A DNA stretch of 64,000 nucleotides from Viscum album (GCA_963277665.1 OY728133.1:387637962-387701961), one strand, 5' to 3'; shown: positions 22,640 through 35,470, counted from the first letter of the stretch. Notes: generated by a model from the letters alone, not told the origin. Numbers and translations are program-made.

Positions 22640-22661
22640 TACTGAGTTTTATACACACCCC
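22640..22661 (+). promoter_or_regulatory. Conserved LTR motif (shared B/C LTR)
   Basis: TACTGAGTTTTATACACACCCC form with one change (ACACACCC for ACTCACCC). It lies 466 bp before the LTR end, identical to the 5' LTR when the nested element is removed, and 214 bp after the minisatellite. Confidence 0.72.
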
Positions 22662-23129
22662 TGCTTCGGCACTTTGGTGCTTTTACAGATGTCGTATTCC
22701 GAGACATAGGTAAAGGTAAGGCATCTAATTTCTAGTGGTTTGTGGTGATGCTTGGGAGATGTGGTGGTGCTCGGCGCATGGAGCTCGGTGAGGAGCAGTG
22801 GAGTGTGTCTAAGATTGTTTTGTGTCTTTTGTTTATTATTCTGCATGGTAATCTGATATTGTGTTGGTTATGTATTGGTTTGTGGAACAATGTAGTTCCC
22901 TTTTGTTATTGCATGAGTTGGTCTTTCATTTGTTCATGCAACATATAGGCAATGTTTGGTTATTCTTGGTTGGTTTATGGGTTATTTCTCAAAGGTTAAA
23001 TATTCCCCCAGTAGCATTGAAACCCTTCATCATTTATTTCCATCCTTTGGCACCTTGGGGATGTCATTTGAGGCATAGTAATGACTCGTGGTACTCTCAA
23101 GATGATGAAAATTGGCAGGTCATTACAAA

Positions 23130-23139
23130 TGGTATCAGC
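23130..23139 (+). other. Primer-binding site of gypsy C
   Basis: TGGTATCAGC two bases after the LTR end CATTACA; matches the first nine positions of the initiator-Met tRNA complement used by plant gypsy elements. Confidence 0.85.
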
Positions 23140-23799
23140 TTGTTCGGTCCTTGCCTAACAAGTAGTCATCAACGTTCTTAGTCTTGGTGTTAAAATTCAT
23201 TCTTGTCTATTCCTTAGGTCAAGGGAAGAGTAGGATTGTCAAAACATGAAATGTATAGTATAAAATGACGTAGCTAACCCGTTTATGTTGAACTTCAAGT
23301 TACCAAGGTGTTGGGTACATAAGTTTTTTGGATACACATCTAGAATGTTGGGAAATATCATTTTCATTGGTTTAGCCAATGATAGGATCATGATAGGAAT
23401 TGTAGAGGAATGACTTCCCACTAGTATTTCATATCTCATTATGAGGAATGAGTAAGGATTTTGTGCAAGGTGCCAATTTTTGAAAAATGCAGAAATTGGT
23501 TTCAAGTGAAAGACTTTGAAAACATGTTATTTGGTGTATTTTGAAAATTGGTTGATTTTCAAAAAGTATGTTCAATGTTTTCAAAAATGGTTGCACATGG
23601 AAAAAGGTTGTTTTTGGAAAAACAATTTTGTGGTAGTTGATGTTATAGAATTTGAAATGCTAAGCCAACAGTTGATAGAGAGTGAGATTGGCGATGTTCG
23701 TGTCCGTTTAGAAAACAATAAATGTGGAAAGGTGTAATGCCTTGTTGTGATAGTGTTTCCTAATGCGATTTGAAATAGGAATTATTGATTTCTATGGAA

Positions 23800-24600
23800 T
23801 TGAGACTCAAGGTTTTTTTTCTGTTTATAGATATCGGGTAGGTGTCATAGAGACCAACCGGAAGCGGCCGATGAAAACGTGGTTGCACCGAGCCCCAGGT
23901 GAACCAGTAGTTAGTCCAGAGCATAGTGAAAGCTTTCCAAGCTATGGGAAGTGTGAATTGTGGGGAACATCCAAAGCATGTTGATTATATGTCTTAGTTC
24001 CAATAGAAGGATCCAACCATCTTTACGGGTGATTCCGATCCCGAAAGAGCAGAGAAGTGGCTGTCCAGAATGAACCGAATTTACGAATTATTGGGACACC
24101 AGTAGAGTTGAAAGTAAATCTATAAATGTGTAAAATAGAGAATCTTTCTCTTCAGTGGTGGGAGTTTGTATTCAAAGCGTGAATGGAAAAGGGTATGATG
24201 TGGGAAGGCTTTGAGGAATTGTTTAATAAATAATTCTACCCACATACCTTTAGAATTCATCGCACAACTGATTTCTTCAGTTTGAAGAAAGAGCATATGT
24301 CTGTTACAGAGTATGCAGCTATGTTTATGAGCTTAGTGTGGTTTGCACCCGAGGTGGTGGGTAACATGTCGTTGAAGGAAAGGATCTTCGAAGTGGGGTC
24401 AAGGTAAGAGATCCACTCCAAAATAGTTGTGATGTGTATCAGTGATCACACAGAGATGGTGAATCGAGCATCGGTGGCTCAGTGGTATCTTTTGGGAGCT
24501 TCGGGTAGAGGAATCATGGTGGTACCCATGGGGAATAGTGGGAGCTTCGGTTTTGAAACTGAAAAATCCTCTTGTTGAAATAGAATGTCAAGACTTTATG
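23800..24600 (+). pseudogene. gypsy C gag remnant lacking the zinc knuckle
   Basis: Closely parallels B gag: H-R-A-P-G-E-P-V-V-S-P-E-H (about 23890), then W-W-E-F near 24160, E-G-F-E-E-L-F-N-K near 24205 and the F-A-P-E-V segment near 24345. As in B, gag leads within a few tens of bases (24555-24625) to sequence that should follow protease, so the CCHC knuckle and the protease active site are missing at the same join. Stops and shifts are present. Confidence 0.75.
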
Positions 24601-24619
24601 TGTAGATCAAGTTCTATAA

Positions 24620-25820
24620 CTATTGATAGAGTTGAGTTAAAATAGAACTTCCAATGTTGGACATGGATTTCTCTGATGTAATCCTGGGTATGGATCGGTT
24701 GACAATGTATAAGGCTCACATCAACTGTTATAGGAGAACAGTTAGTTTCGCGACTGAGGACGGCACCAACCATATCTTTATAGGAGAGAGGATGGTAAAG
24801 CAAGGTGCAAAGAGCTTGTTGTCACAAATGGTGGGAATGATATCTTACCAACAGGAAGAGTTGACATTGGCATCAATGGAAGAGATCGAAATAGATAGTT
24901 TTCCAGTTGTGGTGGATCAATTTCCAGATGTCTTTCCCAAAAACCTCTCATGGTTACCACCCCTAAGGGAAGTAGAGTTAACAATTGATCTCCTTTTGAG
25001 GACCAGTCCTATTTCCCTTAAATCTTATAGGATGGCACCAGCAGAGTTATGAGAATTGAAAGTATAGTTAGAGGATATAGAAAGAAAGGGGTTTCATTCG
25101 ACCAAGTACTTCTCCATGGGAAGCACTGGTGTTGTTTGTGAAGAAGGCAGATGGAAATCTTCGGATGTGTACTGATTATCATAAGCTTAACCAAGTTTGG
25201 ATAAAGAATAGATATCCATTTCCACACATTGATGATCTGTTTGATCAATTAAGGGGAGCTCAGTGGTTCTCCAAGATTGACTTGTGATCAGGATATCACT
25301 AATTGCGAGTTTGGATGGAGGATATTACAAAGACAGCTTTCAGAAGCTGATATGACCACTACGAATATGTAGTAATGCCTTTTGGTCTAACAAATTCACC
25401 AGCGGTATTCATGGCTTTGATGAATCAGATTTTTCATCAATATCTAGATTATTTTGTTTTGGTGTTTTTGGATGATATATTGGTGTATTCAAAGACAAGG
25501 GCTGATCATGAGGAGCCCCTAGAAATAGTGTTATAAATCTTGAGTGATCATCGTTTATATGCCAAATTATAAAAGTGTGATTTTTGGATACATGAAGTAC
25601 ATTTCCTTGGCCATGTCATTTCTGAGAAATGCGTTTTTATTGATCCTGAAAAGATAGAAGTCATTATCTCTTGGAAACCACTAAAGAATGTGTTCGAGAT
25701 ACGCAGTTTTCTTGGTCTAGCTGGTTACTACCGATGCTTTTTTGTGATTTCTCATGACTAGCGTCAACAATCACAGCTCTGACAAAGAGGAATGCTCTAT
25801 TCCAATGGACAGAATAGTGT
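24620..25820 (+). pseudogene. gypsy C pol remnant: linker and RT
   Basis: 133 open codons at 24654-25052 give D-V-I-L-G-M-D-R-L, then V-V-D-Q-F-P-D-V-F-P and S-Y-R-M-A-P-A-E-L. A frameshift near 25085 moves the frame. RT continues with [31 protein letters not shown] and an intact F-L-D-D-I-L-V-Y-S box (about 25470-25500). It reaches the F-L-G-L-A-G-Y-Y-R segment before the break at 25820. Integrase is absent. Confidence 0.86.
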
Positions 25821-27650
25821 AGTTGGATGTAGACAACATATACCCAACCTGTTTGTCTGGAAAAAAGAGAAATTTATTACTTCCATAAACCTCAACTACA
25901 TGGATTTTCTATGTCATTTATTGACTCATAAAATCCATGTTATATGTTATATATATATATATATATATTAAATTCTTATATAATTTCTACATAAATTTTT
26001 GAAATACATACCATGTATAATCATAATATGTTGAGTAATCTATGAAAATTAAAATCATTATTAGTAATGTTAATTAAAAATTGTTTTTTGTTTCATTAAT
26101 TAAATCATGGATTCCTTTTAATTCGTTAAAAAAAATTAAATACCACAATAATATACTATATATGATTTTAATACATTTTGAGTAGTTTGAATAGGTATTG
26201 GTTGAGTTACATTAAATTACAAGCTGTGGAGTTATTTTATTAAAATTTAAATAAAAAATTTATTTAATTGATTTAAAAGCACATTAAGTGGGTATATCTA
26301 GAAAAAATGAATTTATATTAAGGTAATTTAAATTAATTTATTAATTAGATAAATAATTGAATTAATTCACGTGTGTTTATCTTAATAAAAGAATGAATCA
26401 AAAATCAAGTTATCCAGTTACATTAAATCCATATTTGTTGCACTAGTGGACGATGATCATCATAGAATGGCCTATGTATGTGTATAGTTTCCAATAATTT
26501 GATTATTACATGTGTTTTTTTAATTATTTTATTGAATAAAATTGTTTTTTTGTGAGTTATCCATCCCTCTTTAATGTGCATCGGCATGCATGCCCATAAT
26601 TTTCTTTTTTGTAATCCCCATTATACCTCACATCACCTATAGGTGAAGAAAACCCCTTGTAAGGATGGAGCTATCATGTGAATGGGTTTGTTTTGAGATG
26701 GATTTGAGTTGAAACCATACCAAGTTGATATACAAGAAAAAGGATGTATGTTGCAAACATGATCCCAGGCTGGCTAAATGGGTTTTTCCCCTATGATCAT
26801 TGGTTTATTAATCACCTTCTCAATTAAAAACACTAGTTAAAGCTCGTAATTATGCCACAATTTATTTATTTTATTTCATTATATTTCATGACTTATTATG
26901 TGAATTAAATATCATGACCAGGTCAATAAATTAATTAATATTATAAGATGGAATTAAAATAAAATGATTATGTGTAAATATTTTATCAGGGTAGAGTTGA
27001 TCACTTATGTTAAATCCACTTAATATTAATAAGACATGTAAACGAAAAAATAAGAAAATTTATATATTACAAACAAAATATCTCATGTTATTATTATTCA
27101 TTACTCCTTTAATCTTTTGAGTTAAGATGGACCTATTGTTAAAGTGTCAATTTAGGCCATTGTTGGGGACAATTTTAAATATCAGGAAATCTAAAAAAAT
27201 ATGGTGTGTATACTTAACCACACTTGGATTGTATTTAATTGCCTTTGTATATTCAATAGAATTTTTAAAGGCAAGTTTTGATAAAATCTAAGTTAGGATT
27301 TATGGATGGTTGAGTCCACTCAATGGAATAACGATATTCAAGCCCATAGTTGGCAATAACTCATATCGAAAAATAGACTTATAATTTCATTGGCCATTAT
27401 CAGGATTATAAAATAAAAATATGAATCTTTTGTGTATAATTTTTGAAGTGATGGTATATTCTGAGTTCAATGGTGAGGGCCATTAATACATGATAAAATA
27501 GTGGGACATATAAAAAAACTAGTTTTTATGTATCATATAAAATTTAATAATGTAAATTACTGATAATATGTTCTATTATTATTGTTATATAATGAAAATT
27601 TCTCTAAACACATTATTATGTGATAATTTCTATTGAAATACCATCTCCTA
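25821..27650. other. Unassigned AT-rich stretch with a (TA)n tract
   Basis: No protein domain, LTR end or PBS could be recognised. There is a short (TA)n microsatellite at 25948-25968. The part next to the copia 3 gag remnant may be that element's 5' leader or 5' LTR, but the region does not visibly repeat the LTR start found at 31422, so this is not claimed. Confidence 0.5.
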
Positions 27651-27689
27651 ACTATAAGTAACTTCCAATAATTATTCAGAGGACTATGG

Positions 27690-28235
27690 GTAGTACTGAT
27701 CCCTATAAAGATGTCCTATGTGCTATAATCCTTAATCTTGATCCTCCTGCTAAAGGAGACAAGTAATGAGGATTTCACTATCAATGAGAAAACCCATAAG
27801 GATGAACTATATGTTTTGTATTTAATTGTTTCATCCATGTATAGAGAACTCATGAATTCCGATAAGAACAAAGATCCCTATAGCATGATTCAACATCTTA
27901 ATGGTACTTATTATGAGTGATCCATACATGAATCATTTGAGATATCCAAGGAAATATTTATGATCATACCTGGATAAGGTGCACAATATTTTCCTAAAAA
28001 AGTTAATTATTTTAGATAAATTGAGGATCTAGTGGTTTTAGGGTTTAAACATCCTGAATAACTATGCACTGGACTCATTAATACATCACTCCCTTAGATA
28101 TTGTCTATTTTTATTTTAAATTTAAATATGAACAAAATAGAGAAGTTTCTACCATATCTTGTTTCTCTACATAACCGTGTTGATAAAAATATGATGTACC
28201 AGAATCATTCTTTCATTATGGTAAACAAGGAATGT
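27690..28235 (+). pseudogene. copia gag remnant
   Basis: A 61-codon open stretch (27738-27920) gives M-Y-R-E-L-M-N-S-D and I-Q-H-L-N-G-T-Y-Y. After a stop, H-E-S-F-E-I-S-K, I-E-D-L-V-V-L-G-F-K-H-P-E and N-M-N-K-I-E-K-F-L-P-Y-L-V-S-L follow. These match the UBN2-type gag of copia elements (dimer-forming capsid with a conserved L-x-x-L-P-x-S/Y segment). Stops and at least one shift are present. Confidence 0.72.
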
Positions 28236-28379
28236 TCCAGATAATATATCTGAGACTGACTCCAGGTATGATTATTCATCATAATTAAATTCCTTGTATA
28301 AGATGATCAAGGGGAAATAAATTGAATAAGGTATTCTCTATTTTTCATGAGCCAAAAAGGTCTATAGGAAGAAAAATTG

Positions 28380-28960
28380 TACCTAGACAAAGAAGAAAGG
28401 GGAAGCTTCAGGTGTGGTTATTATAAAGTACAATTTATTTGTTTATAAAAATTAAATATTAGATATACCAAGAAGTACTCACATATATATTCAAATATAT
28501 AAACCAAGTAGATTTTGAATGATTTCACATAGTGAGTTAGATATAAAATAATTAAATGGTTCCAGACATTCAATTGTGGCTATTAGAGATTACCACCTCA
28601 TATAGTTGATTGGAATGATCTTGGTTTTGAACGATTGTTATTATATGCCTTCAGTTACCAAAAACATTATTTCTATGAATAAACATGATACATATCAATT
28701 TATTTTCAAATTTAGAAATAATTTCTTCTTCACTTAGAATAAAATCATTTGGTATGGTAAGGAATACATAAATAACGGTCTATATATTTTGGATTACAGG
28801 AACCAAGTAATGTAAATTGATAATGAAGATAGTTCACATGACTCAAACGACACCCAATTATGGAATCACTAGCTTGGTCTTGTAAATTATTATTTTTGAT
28901 TTTTACATTAATATCGATATTTATATTCATTTTAACTAAAACCGCTTGGTTTATACCATG
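28380..28960 (+). pseudogene. copia protease and pre-integrase remnant
   Basis: L-D-I-P-R-S-T-H-I at about 28455-28485 sits where copia protease has L-D-T-G-C-G-T-H-I, so the active-site Gly is lost. Downstream N-D-C-Y-Y-M-P-S-V-T-K-N-I-I-S (about 28630-28675) and the L-Y-I-L-D segment near 28780 match the protease tail and the GAG-pre-integrase domain with its tryptophan and His remnants. Not functional. Confidence 0.7.
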
Positions 28961-28961
28961 A

Positions 28962-29720
28962 ATGTTTACATTGAAACTTATAAAAACTCTGTTTAGTGTA
29001 AAATGTGGAAGGACTACAAATATTTTTCTCTTAGTTCATACCGATGTGTGGGGGCCATTTCTAATTGAAGCTAGAGATGGGTACTCATACTTCAAAACTT
29101 TTACAAATGAGTTTTGTAAATATGGATATGTCTACATAATGAGGTATAAGTTAAATTACTTTAACATATTTAAGGAATATAATAATTTATTTGAAATCCA
29201 TATTGTTGAGAAGAATAAGAAAATCCATACATACTATGATGGAGAATACCTTATTCAAGACTTAATTTATTTTTTTTGTGAGTTTGGGATTTCATATAAA
29301 CTCAATCTTACTTAAACACTATAATGGAATAGTGTATGTGATAGGAGGAACCATACATGTTATACATGGTAAGATCAATGATGATTTTTGGGATTATTCT
29401 ATTATTATTTTTGAATAGACATTGAAGACAAAATCATGGGTACTATACTAAGTTCTAACTAAAGAAATACCCAGTATTCTATATCATATTTGGTATGGAA
29501 ATAAAACCCTGTTGTAATATGTATGAGTGTGGGGTTGTGAAACATTTGATAAGTATATTCCTGGAAACAAAATTGCACCCTGGGGCACTAAGTGTATCTT
29601 TATAGGATTTCCTAAGAAAACTAAAGGATATTTTCTTTATGATACATCAGGTTAGAAAGGAGTAGTTAACCTGAGTTGGAACATGAATATATTTCCCAAA
29701 GCCTCATGGAAGAGGATGTT
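28962..29720 (+). pseudogene. copia integrase remnant (copy 3)
   Basis: 118 open codons at 28962-29315 show C-G-R-T-T-N-I-F-L-L-V-H-T-D-V-W-G-P-F (first catalytic Asp), F-T-N-E-F-C-K-Y-G-Y-V-Y and K-I-H-T-Y-Y-D-G-E-Y (second Asp). The frame then fails at the position of the third acid. Later V-W-G-C-E (about 29530) and a K-G-Y-F-like stretch mark the C-terminal region. The same domain as at 1490-2240, and better kept here. Confidence 0.82.
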
Positions 29721-29889
29721 CCAAAGACACAAGGACTGTGTAGGGGTATGATAGATGGTATACAACTATAACTATATAGTTTTCTAGTCACTAAATTTAT
29801 CGACTCGTTATTTGATGATAATAATGATCATCTGACCCACAAGGAAGTATTAAGTCACACAAAATCTACCAAATATAAAGAGGATACAA

Positions 29890-31400
29890 ATTAAATAATG
29901 GATTCCACATTCCATAACCAAGTATCATATTTTCTAGATCCTCTAGTGTTTTTAAATATTATTGGTTTTAAATGGGTATTCAATAAGAAACTGGACATGG
30001 ATGGACAATTTAGAACCTATAAGTCATGACTAGTTCTTAAAGGGTTCAAACAACATCAAGGAATATACTACAATGAAACCTTGTCACAATTTTATATGAA
30101 AAAAATCAATCATAATTATTCTTTCCCTTGAATCATACCATGACTATGATATTTTTAATATAGACGTAAAAACATATTTCATTAATGGGAACCTTCATAA
30201 ATATGTTTATAAAATAAAACCATAACGGTTTGTCACTCCAAAGGATTCCAACAAGTTATTAAAGTTGTAGATATCCATTTATGGATTAAATAAATCATCC
30301 ATTTCAAGGAAATTTTGGTTTGATGATTCCATAATGAAATTTTTTTATACAAATTCTGAATTTGATCATTGTTTTTAGAGGATCTTTAGTGATAGTAAAT
30401 TTTTTTCTAATTAAATTATGCCAACTACATATTACTTATTGGTAAATAAATACCATTTTTAGAGTCTATTAGAACCTTTTTAGACACTTAATAATCCAAG
30501 AAGGACTTATTTGAATAAATATACATTCATGGGATCAAGATCCCTTGTGATAGATCCAAGAGGCTTCTTGGACAAATTCAAAGTACATGCATTGATAATA
30601 TACAAAAGATATTCAATATGGAATAATCTAATTAGGGAATTATTATAGTGTCACATGGAATTCATATCTCTAAGTAAATGTGTCCCCAAACACATAATGA
30701 TTAAAAGTGGTTGGAATAGCTCTATATACAATAGTTATTAGGTATATCGTGTATGTTATGTTATGTACTAGGCTATATGTCACCTATGACTTTTGTGCGG
30801 TAGGGAGATATCAAACTGACTAAGGTGACCGCCATTCAATGGAATTCAAAAGTGTACATACGTATTTAGGGAATAATAATGATATATTCTATTTTTATGG
30901 AGGATATGAGGAGATAGTTATTATAAGAGATGCATATGAAAGTTTTTAAACAAATCAAGATGATATAAAATCGTATTCGGGATACACATTTACTCTAAAT
31001 AGAGGTGATGTGAGCTAAAAGAGCATAAATAAATCCATGGTCACCATCTCTATAGTAGATTATGATTATATTTAAAATTTTGAAGTATCAAATGAAGAAT
31101 ACTTTATTTAAAACATTATCTAAGAACATGATCTGGTTCCTACCCCTGAAGACTTTATCACACTCTATTGGGAAATCACTACAACAGTGGATCATACAAA
31201 GGAAACAATGTCACATTAGTGAAAAAATCACATACTTAAAAAAAGTATCATCTCTTGAATGATTTTTATTAGATAAGTGAAATTACATTGAGGAGAGTTT
31301 AAATAGAATATTAAATGGTAAATCACTTAATTAAATACTTTACTCGGTAGAAACGTGATCATCATCTAAGCTCTAGTGACATGAAATCCATTAATAGTTA
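29890..31400 (+). pseudogene. copia RT and RNase H remnant (copy 3)
   Basis: RT begins with F-L-D-P-L-V, G-F-K-W-V-F-N-K-K-L-D-M-D-G (about 29965-30005) and continues through the L-L-G-L-x-Q-S-type segment near 30560. RNase H reads L-C-T-R-L near 30755, S-R-Y-Q-T-D near 30810 and the S-N-E-E-Y and H-T-K-E-T-M-S-H segments near 31085-31210. Numerous stops and single-base shifts. It serves as the uninterrupted reference for the insertions at 401 and 3283. Confidence 0.83.
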
Positions 31401-31408
31401 TCTCTAGT

Positions 31409-31421
31409 CCAAGTGGGCGTC
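31409..31421 (+). other. Polypurine tract of copia copy 3
   Basis: CCAAGTGGGCGTC precedes TGTTGTAG. Copia families with the consensus AAGTGGGAGAC-TGTTG use this site, so the LTR start is placed at 31422. Confidence 0.7.
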
Positions 31422-33100
31422 TGTTGTAGTTAGTTCCTGAGAAAAAAAAGTTTAACTAATATTTCATGTGTACTGAAGAAGTTAATATTAAATAAATTCA
31501 TTATAACACATTTTTCATTGTTCTATGTGACTTTAATATAATAATTTTCTATAGTATATGTCCCATTGAAAAGGCCACAATGATTCCCCAATATGATAAG
31601 AACATTAAAATTCCATGATGAAATAATTGAATATTTTTTTATGGTTATATAAAATTTTATGATGGTACATGTAATATGATAAATATAATGTGTGATTACT
31701 AATAATAATATTATACTTAATTTCATGAAGTTATCACTTGGAAATATACAATATGCAAGATTATGAGAACAATCCCGCCTATATGAAATCCATATGTTTC
31801 TATTTCAATGGATATTACTTCCTATAATAATGTGTAATGATTCTTAGAAATTATTATTATTATTAATGAATATAATGATTTGAGAACTTTTATGTATGGT
31901 CATAAATAGTGACGATATATAATCTTGGTGAATTTTGGAATGTTTTATGCATCATAAATCAAATGTTATTAATGAATAAGTTGAGGAAGTATTGTTTCCA
32001 TTAAATCTTTATAGAAGTTAATATATCGTCCATTTGATTGAAATGGAACCACCACATTAAATTTCATGGCCATGGTGTACATGAGAGCTCATTTAAAATA
32101 TTTATAAAAATATGTATCAAGAATATCGGTTGATGACAGAGGTGTGGAACCTGATGATATATCGTCACAAAGAGATTATATTACAAAGTGGGAATCCATG
32201 TCTGTTTTTTTCAAGGTTACATATCTTCTTTCTATGTGGGTTACATTACTCATTTCTAAGAATTAATTTATGACTTTAGTCATGGCTACCTAATGCCACT
32301 GAAAAAGTGGCCTAGATGGTCATAAAAAAGTGTTTCCTTTGATCTAAATTAATTATTATATATATTTAACAATTGTAATAAATATTATTCTTCCAACCAT
32401 TAAGTAATATTTACACATAATTTATAAAATGATCATAAAATATAAAATAAAATTTTTTATTATAAAGTTATTTGTTTAATTATGTGAATATTATCACTTT
32501 TTATTCTCATCGTAAAAAATATATTTATTAAATAAATAATTTATTTAGTCAAATGAATATTAAATAGATAATAATTCTCAAAATAGTGAATTGATTATTT
32601 ATTTATTTATTTAATAAATAATATCTATTTAAAATATATATCTAAGAATTCAATAAATGTTGTGTTGGATGAGCAAATAATTTTTTTCAGTGATGAATAT
32701 ATATTTACCTTATTTTAAAAATTAATATTTTTCATTGTGTGAGTTATAGAATACCATGAAATAAAATAATATTTTTATTTATGACATGCTATGGGGTTCC
32801 TTTTGGGATTAATAAATTACTAAAGGTATTTTTCCTATTAATTAAACATTAAACTCTAACACTAGTTCTATAAATATACCATTATGTTGATTAGATAATG
32901 GTTAATCATTTTAAACATCAATTTTCTCTCAAGATCTCGCCCACCCTTCCTCTCAAGACTAAGAATAATTAGAAACATTTCTTCAGGATCGAAGGAAATT
33001 TGAAGCAATCGATGAAAAAAATATGATCAATCAGCCATGCTAGTACCTAGTGTTTCATCAGTTTTGATTATAGATCAAAGGATCATGTGTTGATAACCGC
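31422..33100 (+). repeat. Probable 3' LTR of copia copy 3
   Basis: Begins TGTTGTAGTTAG after the PPT. A promoter-like TATAAATA at 32869-32876 is followed by a pyrimidine-rich leader (TTTTCTCTCAAGATCTCGCC, 32922-32941). The right boundary is estimated; no end dinucleotide or target duplication could be fixed. Confidence 0.6.
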
Positions 33101-35279
33101 TAGAGGGGATTTACTTTGGGTCCACCCTACACAAAAATGGCACATCAATAACATAATATTGATCAACATCATGAATTAAGAAATATCAAAAGACCACGGA
33201 AATATTTCTCCTTTTGTTTTAAATTAATTATAAATTAATTTGTAAATATCCTCTCTCTTAGTTTTAGAAATATTATTTTTCAATGTTATTATAAAGAAAT
33301 TGATTGGACATGGAATTTATATCATGTATATTGCTAATGATTCACTGAATCTGAAAAATTATGAGTTTTTCATATGCCCAAAAGGAACTTTTTTGCATCT
33401 AGAACCATCATGTTTTTATAGAAATGTGATGCTTCATCATTGTGGTATCGATCATGGGGTGTTTTGGGGGGTATCTGATTATGGGAGGAGTCCATTAAAT
33501 TGTCCCCACTCTCCTTTCCCTCTTTTCTTCCTCCATAAATTTAAGATATTTCATTTGCATTTTGATTCTAGTTCAAGGTATGTTTTTCTCTTCTTTCCTT
33601 TGTATGTATTACCCCTTCTTCCCTACAGATTTCTGTTTGATTTTTTTGGGGTCTTAATTTTAAATTTCACCATAGCATAGCAGAATTGGAAATTTTTATA
33701 GGGATTTCATGCATCCTTGTGACAGGAAATCCCAAAATTATTTATAAATTTCATCACACATTGTTTCAGTTGAGGTACAATGCTTTTTATATTTTTATGA
33801 GGTTTAAAAGTTAGTTTAATTATTTTGTATATTGTAATAGGCCTATAAATAGGGTATTTTTCAAGTATTAGGTTTGGAGGTGTTCTAGGACTGGTTTTCA
33901 CCATGTTACACAAGGTTTGGGTGAGTGGATGACACCGAGTCAGTTTTTTGGAATTATTCTTAATTAATTTAAACTTTTTTAATAATTCTAAATTGTAAAA
34001 ATTGTGATATCAATATTTAATTATAGTTTTTATAATTAATTATTGGTTTTTATTTTTTGATTTAGGTTTTTGAGTGTAAAAATGATGGTCAATGGATGTG
34101 GATGAGCTCAGTTGATGAGAAAAATGAATAACTTTGTTCTTGAGGTGGGAGATCCCTCAACTATACCCATTTAATACTATATATTTTATTTTGTATTCAT
34201 TTTATATTAGTGATATTTCATCTGATGGGAGGTTTAAATTTTAAATTATATAATTTATCTAATTAAAATTGAATGACCATTCTTTTGTCAAACAATTACC
34301 AATATAAATGTTAGAGCCTTGTGTACTGGCTTGATTACCTCAACTATTGATGTTCAAGTCCATGATTATATTTTTGTGCCTTGTGAGATACATAACTAAG
34401 AGGAAAATATTGAATAAATTAATTGAACATAGTGGCCCTTAGTATTAGTTCCTTGGTATCCTCTATGTAGAATGAATTGATGAAATGGAATGATTGGCTC
34501 ATGTAGTATATTTGAGAACCATGTGATGCCTTATATTTTTTAGAGTAGATGAGATGAGAATGGGGTGAGTACTCCTCCCCTTTTGAGATGATATAACCTA
34601 GGTGGTTATTCCCTTGGTAGACTATGGATTGGTCAGGGTTTGAGGACCAACCTAAGACAACCTGGGAAGGGAGAGAAGAACTATTTCATTTATTAAGACT
34701 TGTGTTTGTGAGACTTGACTTATATGTATAGTGAGTTCATGATGTGTTAAGGAGATTGTTGAGGGACCATACACCCTCTAGGTGATGTTCATGGAATGAA
34801 TGAAAAGAATATGAAATTAAATCCCAAGTGGGGTTTCCTAACATCAATGATACCTTGGAGACCCAATGGGTGTCTCAATGAGTTGTTGAATAATATAGAG
34901 GGTGATTGGGAATGGGTATAGATGCTTTTCTTTGTCACATTATTGCATGGATTTATAATTATCATGATATTGTTGTGTGGGTGATTACAGGTCATGAAAT
35001 TTGAGATCTTGTTATAGTAATTTTCGGATGGTCATGGAAATATGGTCAATTCATCAAGATGAATTATATATGATTCTTAAGTTGGGACTCTATTCAAATA
35101 AAGATATAACGAGATACATAGAATTCCTAGGACATGTTCCTTGGATGTGGTTATTGATCTTGATATTAACCACTGTGTGGGATTACTTAGACTGGGTCCT
35201 TTTATCTCTATGGTGGGATGTATAGTCCATTAAGATATACCATAACTTTATATTTTATGGATTAGGTCTATGAGTACCG

Positions 35280-35470
35280 TGATTTAGGATTCCATGGATT
35301 TTCAGTTGATATGTCATGATTTGGACTGCCGTAGTCTCAATTCTTAGGTTTGAGATGATATAACATGATTTGGGATTCCATGGATTTTAGTATGGAGTAG
35401 CCCAATTTGGGGTGTTATGAATTACGATATGGGATACCATGATTTGGGATAACATGGATTTTATACTTGT
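35280..35470 (+). repeat. Degenerate tandem array in LTR G
   Basis: About five diverged units built on GATTTGGGATTCCATGGATT, with variants such as GATTTAGGATTCCATGGATT and GATTTGGGATAACATGGATT. It ends about 300 bp before the TACTGAG motif. Confidence 0.6.

Larger units (their letters stand above)
3283..23127 (+). mobile_element. Ty3/gypsy element B (Del/Tekay-like), split by nested element D
   Basis: Element B comprises a 5' LTR (3283-5431 plus 16027-16145), a PBS, a degenerate gag-pol (about 16840-20820) and a 3' LTR (20860-23127). The two LTRs, with nested element D and one 5-bp duplication removed, are both 2268 bp, which strongly supports the reconstruction. It sits in copia fragment 2. 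The 3' LTR is immediately followed by a second internal region of the same family (C), so this LTR is shared. No matching 5-bp duplication can be shown because the right-hand copia flank is missing. Pol order (protease remnant, RT, RNase H, integrase, chromodomain-like end) marks it as a chromovirus. Confidence 0.88.
20860..23127 (+). repeat. LTR shared by gypsy B (3') and gypsy C (5')
   Basis: 2268 bp, beginning TTTAGTACCCATGG (TGTAGTACCCC in the other LTR) and ending GGTCATTACA. It has the same layout as the split LTR: three U3 dyads (20990-21170), minisatellite (22284-22426) and motif (22640-22661). It follows a decayed PPT (AATGGTGTAGAGAA, 20846-20859) and precedes a PBS, so one LTR serves both flanking internal regions. 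Confidence 0.92.
23128..25820 (+). mobile_element. gypsy C internal region, truncated in RNase H
   Basis: A second internal region of the B family begins with a PBS (TGGTATCAGC, 23130-23139) right after the shared LTR. It aligns with B from the leader to the RNase H start and then ends abruptly near 25820, after C-F-F and F-Q-W-T-E remnants. The flanking DNA is unrelated. No 3' LTR, integrase or right-hand flank of the copia target is present, so a deletion removed the right side. Confidence 0.88.
27650..33100 (+). mobile_element. Ty1/copia copy 3, gag to 3' LTR, degenerate
   Basis: The most complete copy of the copia family. In order it has gag (about 27660-28235), protease and pre-integrase (28380-28960), integrase (28960-29720), RT and RNase H (29890-31400), a PPT and the start of a 3' LTR (31422). 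Regions 28890-30800 and 29880-31400 match fragments 2 and 1, which allows those to be oriented. Many stops and indels are present. The 5' LTR was not recognised, and the right end of the 3' LTR is uncertain. Confidence 0.85.

Noticed and set aside
33300..33680. 127-codon open frame as a host gene
   Set aside because: No domain, no flanking exon signals, biased to Phe/Leu/Pro from T- and C-rich DNA; probably chance.
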